Shown here: piece after piece, positions 59,478-64,000 of the stretch
Position numbering within the stretch: position 1 is the first letter of the stretch
How the letters are laid out: each line of letters begins with the position of its first letter
From: Oscheius onirici
Lineage: Eukaryota; Nematoda; Chromadorea; Rhabditida; Rhabditidae
Direction of reading: 5' to 3'
Assembly (NCBI GenBank): GCA_932521025.1
Contig: OW051468.1
Location: 62,064-126,063 of the forward strand
DNA length: 64,000 nt
Translations under genes and position numbers: made by a program
The notes under the pieces: generated by a model
Database searches by the model: none
The model's input: only the letters and a program-made list of their open reading frames with translations
Told to the model about the DNA's origin: nothing

Positions 59478-62400
59478 ATGCATCTCTGGCCATTCCTGGG
59501 TACTTTATTCCTAGTTGTAGTCTACTGCGAGACGGACTACTACAAGGTTTTAGGAGTGGAGAAGGATGCCGATGACAGGACTATTAGGAAAGCGTTCAAG
59601 AAGCTGGCAATTAAGATGCATCCGGATAAGAACACGGTGAGAAAAAGACTGGGAGACAGGGGGGAGGGAAAAGGGGGTAACAGGAGGACATGGGGAATGG
59701 GGTACAGGGAGAACAGGTAGGGAAACTGGGAAAAGGGAGAACATGAGAAAAGAAACAAGAGGGACAGGGGGATTGGGAAAAAGTAATAACAGAAGAACAA
59801 GGGGACATGAGGAAGAAAGAAAAAGGAAAATAGGCACAGGGTCAAAAAGGGTGGATAGGGGAAAGGGGAAAAGGAAACTGAGGAAAAGGGGAGCATAGGC
59901 AATGGGCAAGAAAAGAGCGAAAAGAGGACAGGAATAGGGGAAATAAGAAAAGGGGAAGAGAGGGAAGAGTCAACAACTGAGAGGCGCTGGAACGAAACCA
60001 AAACTATGAAAACAGTCGAAACGAGAAAGTATACAGGGCATTTACGCCTGCAGCTATGAAATATCAATCTCTTGAACAGATCCATCTTCTTTCAAAAAGA
60101 TTCTTCTTCTAGAGTCCTTCAGAAGCTTCCAGTTCTCTGAAAATGTAGCAAAGAACAGTTACTCAGAAAGTATCTAGTATTTTTGTTAGAAAGAAATTTC
60201 GATTGAGAGCACTGTCAGTCTTTCCGACTCAGAGGGTCTCCATAAACTATACCAAACACCGCTGTGGACTCGTGGAGATATCCTAAAGAGCCAAAGGAAA
60301 GACCGAGCATGACTACCTTCTCTCGAAGGCTGTCAGAACGTGGCGGATTCACGGACTGACTCGTCACATATGCCGTCTCCCTTCCAATTCAAAAGATTCG
60401 CGAAAAAAATTTGCGCTTTTTGTCTCGGTAGGAAAACTGAAACAGACCTGGTAGAAGGAGAGTTGTAGAGCTGACGACCCGACGAGAAGCGAAGTCACTA
60501 TGAAATTCTCGTTGACTTGATTACGTTTGACAAGTAATTTGTCAAGATTTTAGGATGACTTGTCAAGACAAGTTGAGATTAAAAAATGGCAGAAAAATCA
60601 GGTCGGGAAGAGACTCAAAGCTAGAGTTAAGTGGACTGATTCTTTCAGGGTAATCCCGACGCCCACTCCGAATTCGTTAAAATCAACAAGGCTTACGAAG
60701 TGCTAAAAGACGAAGAGCTCCGCAAAAAGTACGATCAGTATGGAGAAAAGGGTCTCGAAGACGGCTTCCAGGTAAAATTAACGCCATTTTCTAAAAGTAC
60801 AAGTTTTAGGGTGGCAACAATTATCAGAGCTGGCAATTCTACAACGACAATTTCGGAATTTATGACGAGGACCAAGAAATTGTGACTCTGAACAGAGCCG
60901 ACTTCCAGAGACTCGTCTCCGATTCTCGCGACTTTTGGTTCATCAACTTCTACTCGACATACTGTTCTCATTGTCATGAGCTGGCTCCTACAGTACCCTT
61001 TAATTTATTTTAGTTGAAAAAAATGTTTATTTTAGTGGAGAAAGTTCGCTCGAGAGATGGAAGGAACTATCAGAATTGGAGCCGTCAACTGCGCCGAAGA
61101 TCCGGGACTCTGTCAGTCGCAAAACGTCAACGCTTATCCTTCATTGGTTTTGTATCCTTTGGTTGGTTTTTGGAGCGAAATTTAAAGAATTGGTCATTTA
61201 GGGAGAGTTCTATCGAGGTGAACGCGAAGTGGAACAGCTGAGCGACTTTGCCATGCAGAGGATGAGATCGGAGGTTTGGAACTCGTAGATGTTAAACAGA
61301 GGTTCAGGTTATTCACCTCAACGACGATAACTTTGACTCTGTTAGCATGCACTGGGAGCCGTACAATTCTCGTGCCTGGGTTGTGGACTTTTGCGATGAA
61401 GCCGAGGCGTGTCTCACTCAAACTAACAGGCAAGAAGTGTTTGATTTAATAATATCTGGGTTGTTTCGCTGCAGGCCTTTTTCGGGAAAGAAAAGCGCTA
61501 CAAAAGTTATAGACAGACAGGGAGACAGTGTCATTGTGAGATTGCTGTACTGTAAAAATTAGTCCTTGCAACGCAAAAAAAACCATGTTACTCTCCTTGA
61601 AAGATTTCAAAAAATTTCCAATCACTGCTTTCACAGGGTCGGAGTTTCCTGATAGCTCAAAAACTTGTGAAAAGTTACATTTTGGGAAGGTCATAAACCA
61701 CTCGCGTCGAGTTTTTTCACTGGAAACTTTCTGAAAAAAAGTTTTTTTTGTTTTCAGTTCCTGGGGTTTTCGAGGGTCCTGAACCCAATTATAATATCCG
61801 TTTTCTATTTTGTTACTTTAAAATGCTTTCTTTTGCTATTTTGGTTTCGATCCAAGGTCCAAAAACTATGAAATTGGGGCCTAAAGTTTTGTATTTTGGC
61901 GGACCATATGGTATATACCGTTTCAGTGAAAAAAAACATAACGAACACAATGTATTTCTTTTCCAGAAGAAAACTAGCCGCCATGCTGGACGGTCTAGTA
62001 AATGTGGGAAGCCTTGACTGTACGAGAAAGGGTGAAACGAAGCTGTGCCAGCAGCTAGGCCGTACCGAAGGGGTCGTCTTCTTCCCAGCCAAGGCTCTTG
62101 TTGAAAAGGAGGGAAAAGATCTCGCCTCACTCGATCCCAAAGACATTACCGAAAAAGTCATCACCTTTTTGGATCATTTGGAAGAGGTTGAGTACACGGA
62201 ACTGGAACAGCTTTTTGGTAAGTCTATTTTTTTCCTTCTATAGCTGTTGCCAAATCTTCCCCTTGCGTACTTTTCGTTACGCAAAGTTGCGTACGAAAAA
62301 TACAGTACAAAATCCGAATAAAATAGCTTCGCCGCGTGTAAACATTTTTTCGTGGATTAAAAATACGAAAGGTGGAGATTTAGCACTAGCTATAACAACC

Positions 62401-64000
62401 TGTAATTTTAGGTGAGCATGGAGCCCAATGGGCTACGGCAGTCTGGTTTCTGCCCAGTTCAGACATTCTCGAACAGTTCAACGACTACCGAAGAATTCCA
62501 TTCGCTCTTCCAGACATGAGGGTACCTTTTTGTTTTGAAAAATAGCAAAGAAAAACTACAGATTCTCTACGCCGACTGCTCAAAATACAAGAAATTGTGT
62601 GAAGAGCACCTGGACATGAAGAAACTTCCCCAATTCGTTGTGTTCAAACCAACAGGAGGATATGAGATTGATTACGGTATCTTTCAGTCCTTTAATCAGG
62701 AAACGTCAATTTCAGTGAACAAGGGCCACTTCCGCGAAGCTATTGCCTTCATCAGAGAAGCGTCTGCCTCTCCTCTCCACGCTCTGAATGAACACACTTA
62801 CAGTGAAGCTATCCACAGTGGAAATCTCTGGATTGTGGATTATTTTGCACCGGTGAGTATGGGCTTATCTAGATAGCCTAAAATTTATTTTATAAAGCAG
62901 CAAAAAATTTTAATCCTTAATATCACGGAAGACATGCTCTCCGATTTCGATACTTCTTTTTCCATCGCGTATGGCCTTTTTCACATATTCTGGCTCTTTT
63001 TCCTTCTTCGGATTGTTGTAGTGGTCACATCCCTTAGTAGGATCAGGGATTTTGCCATTGAGAAGGTCAGGAACCCATTGGTAGATGCGGTCGTAGGCAT
63101 CAGGATCGTTGATTTCAATGTCCTTTCTACCATTCCAGCACTCGAATTGCTGCTCATTGCGACAGACATCATGAATGCTATTTCCTCCCCAATAATCCTT
63201 GTTGGCCTTGGCCCGGGTCATGATAACATGACCAACTGCGTGTTGTCCTTCCAGAGATTCTCCTCTAGCTTCCGCATAGATCGTTTTAGCCATGGTCTCG
63301 CGGTCTTTGGCAGTCCCACCTTGCATTTTCTATAAAAAAGATAAATGGCGAAGAATTAGAATAAGGAAGTAAGAATAACGCCAAAAGAGTGAAGCTATGG
63401 AGCACAGAGTGCACTCTATATAAAAGGGAACGGCGAGGCGGACCCACATTTATCAGCACGTATGAGGAAACACAAATCAGATGTTTACCGAGATGTGAGG
63501 AAATTTATCAGAAGACACTGGAAGTTGATTTAAAACTGTTTATTAAGTATTCAAGGTAGTTCACCTGACCGAGATCACATCCGAAGAGTAGATGGGTCTT
63601 GGAGTGATGATGAGCGCATTGATTGATCAGGGTTGCTCAAGCTACGGAATCCGCTGGACAGGCTAGGCTGGCGAGAGATGCGAGAGAGGGTAGACTACCT
63701 TCGTGTACTACCACCCGGAATTGAACTTGCGATCGCTTTCTTCATAGACTGTCATCCTATCCACTTGACTATCCGGGCCCCTGATTATTTCAGTCCTTTA
63801 ACCGGAAGCTGATTATTCTGGTTCAATTTCTAGCCGCAACAAAGAAGATAACACCTCTTGTGAAAGAAAATAGAATGAGGGCAAGGTCCAAGTGTTTGCC
63901 GGAGATCAGGGATAGGAACAATAAAGCCAATTTGACGTTGAAAAAAGTCGAAAAATCAGGTTGAATTTCATCAACGTCTGGCGCTCTACCCTGAAAATCA
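59478..64000 (+). CDS. dnj-27: ERdj5/DNAJC10 (DNJ-27) ER reductase chaperone, incomplete at window end
   Basis: Ten exons are in the window (59478-59636, 60649-60771, 60810-60992, 61036-61161, 61202-61273, 61308-61429, 61967-62217, 62412-62521, 62562-62676, 62716-62852). The frame is open at the last donor. A signal peptide ([17 protein letters not shown]) precedes a J domain ([17 protein letters not shown] in KMHPDKN). The first thioredoxin domain follows with CSHC in [14 protein letters not shown], then thioredoxin-like repeats. The next domain begins [10 protein letters not shown], where an active-site WCxxC is expected in the following exon. ERdj5 reduces disulfides of misfolded proteins for ER-associated degradation. 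The donor after exon 6 is either GC (AG|GCAAGA) or GT nine bases on; both keep frame. Its last visible intron contains a SleB-type gene on the other strand. Confidence 0.93.
59640..59965 (+). repeat. Purine-rich tract in ERdj5 intron 1
   Basis: About 320 bp made almost wholly of A and G (GGGGAAAAGG-like units). Frames on either strand here are composition artefacts. Confidence 0.85.
60025..60420 (+). repeat. Diverged copy of the 32715-33640 element
   Basis: ATACAGGGCATTTACGCCTG and CTATACCAAACACCGCTGTG match 32715 onward and about 33450 onward. The open frame of the other copy is broken here. In ERdj5 intron 1. Confidence 0.7.
61587..61830 (+). repeat. Member of the 850-1262 repeat family without tRNA-like module
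   Basis: TGTTACTCTCCTTGAAAG, GGAAGGTCATAAACCACTCG and AGTTCCTGGGGTTTTCGAGG match, but the tRNA-like block between the last two is missing. In ERdj5 intron 6. Confidence 0.75.
62248..62395. mobile_element. Foldback element, relative of 17245-17672
   Basis: GTTGCCAAATCTTCCCCTTG and AAAGGTGGAGATTTAGCAC form the outer arms, with TTTCGTTACGCAAAGTTGCG inside. In ERdj5 intron 7. Confidence 0.7.
62910..63326 (-). CDS. SleB/CwlJ-type cell-wall hydrolase, copy 2 (putative horizontal transfer)
   Basis: Intronless, 138 residues, same length as the gene at 50499-50915 and roughly half identical by eye. [14 protein letters not shown] (Glu19 in the same position), [42 protein letters not shown] and [11 protein letters not shown] follow the SleB/CwlJ family order. 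An acceptor TTTTTATAG lies three bases before the ATG and AATAAA at 62889-62884 lies about 20 bases after the stop. The upstream region has a TATA box and two TGATAA sites. It sits antisense in the intron of the ERdj5 gene after 62852. No signal peptide is visible. Expected activity is peptidoglycan hydrolysis, inferred from family only. Confidence 0.9.
   Translation of the reverse strand: MQGGTAKDRETMAKTIYAEARGESLEGQHAVGHVIMTRAKANKDYWGGNSIHDVCRNEQQFECWNGRKDIEINDPDAYDRIYQWVPDLLNGKIPDPTKGCDHYNNPKKEKEPEYVKKAIRDGKRSIEIGEHVFRDIKD
63416..63510 (-). promoter_or_regulatory. Promoter of SleB-type copy 2: TATA box and two GATA sites
   Basis: On the minus strand TTTTATATAG (63425-63416) lies about 90 bp before the ATG. 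TGATAA occurs at 63455-63450 and 63510-63505, about 30 and 85 bp upstream of the TATA box. TGATAA is the site used by the intestinal GATA factor ELT-2 in C. elegans, so gut expression is inferred. Confidence 0.55.
63690..63785 (-). repeat. tRNA-like sequence
   Basis: On the minus strand GGATAGTCAAGTGGATAGGA (box A-like) and AGTTCAATTCC (box B) lie at tRNA spacing, with GCCCGG and CCGGGT near the ends. The T stem does not pair, so a working tRNA is unlikely. In the ERdj5 intron, upstream of SleB-type copy 2. Confidence 0.5.

Noticed and set aside
59540-60085. 181-codon minus-strand Phe/Pro/Ser-rich frame with apparent membrane segments
   Set aside because: Complement of a purine-rich intron tract and overlaps an ERdj5 exon.

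Overview
The window is nuclear DNA of a small free-living (rhabditid-type) nematode. Genes carry many short phase-varied GT-AG introns, splice acceptors lie 0-4 bases before several start codons (spliced-leader style), same-strand genes sit 140-480 bp apart as in nematode operons, and the proteins are nematode or animal orthologues: an ASP-1-type aspartyl protease, a nuclear receptor, an EGRH-type EGR factor and a DNJ-27/ERdj5 protein. Gene models were built by hand from splice signals, reading-frame continuity and remembered family motifs. No database search was possible.

Layout. 1-3559: a 2,079-bp tandem duplication carrying two identical copies of a small two-pass membrane protein gene; its right end abuts the asp-1-like start region. 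3592-10297 (+): asp-1-like protease, C9orf78/Tls1-family protein, CALML4-like EF-hand protein and an unrecognised helical protein. 10835-13547 (-): nuclear hormone receptor. 13.5-34.5 kb: gene-poor, repeat-rich block with foldback elements, tRNA-like repeats, two LINE remnants (one CR1/jockey-like, one RTE-like), minisatellite and LTR-like sequence. 34523-42978 (-): probable operon TAMM41 > NOM1 > KATNIP, whose introns are full of small transposons. 43657-45216 (-): EGR zinc-finger factor with a long upstream region to 49.4 kb. 49406-58668 (-): probable operon PARS2 > neutral sphingomyelinase > four-pass PPxY membrane protein. 59478 to window end (+): ERdj5/DNJ-27, incomplete.

The most striking content is a pair of intronless genes (50499-50915 + and 62910-63326 -) encoding SleB/CwlJ-type cell-wall hydrolases, a family I know from bacteria. 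Both keep the AEARGE motif, both lie antisense inside an intron of a conserved nematode gene, and both have eukaryotic processing signals (acceptor just before ATG, AATAAA just after stop). The second also has a TATA box and two TGATAA sites, the usual signature of an intestinal promoter. This suggests horizontal transfer followed by domestication and duplication, perhaps for digesting or resisting bacteria. A frameshifted serpin fragment is likewise nested antisense in a PARS2 intron.
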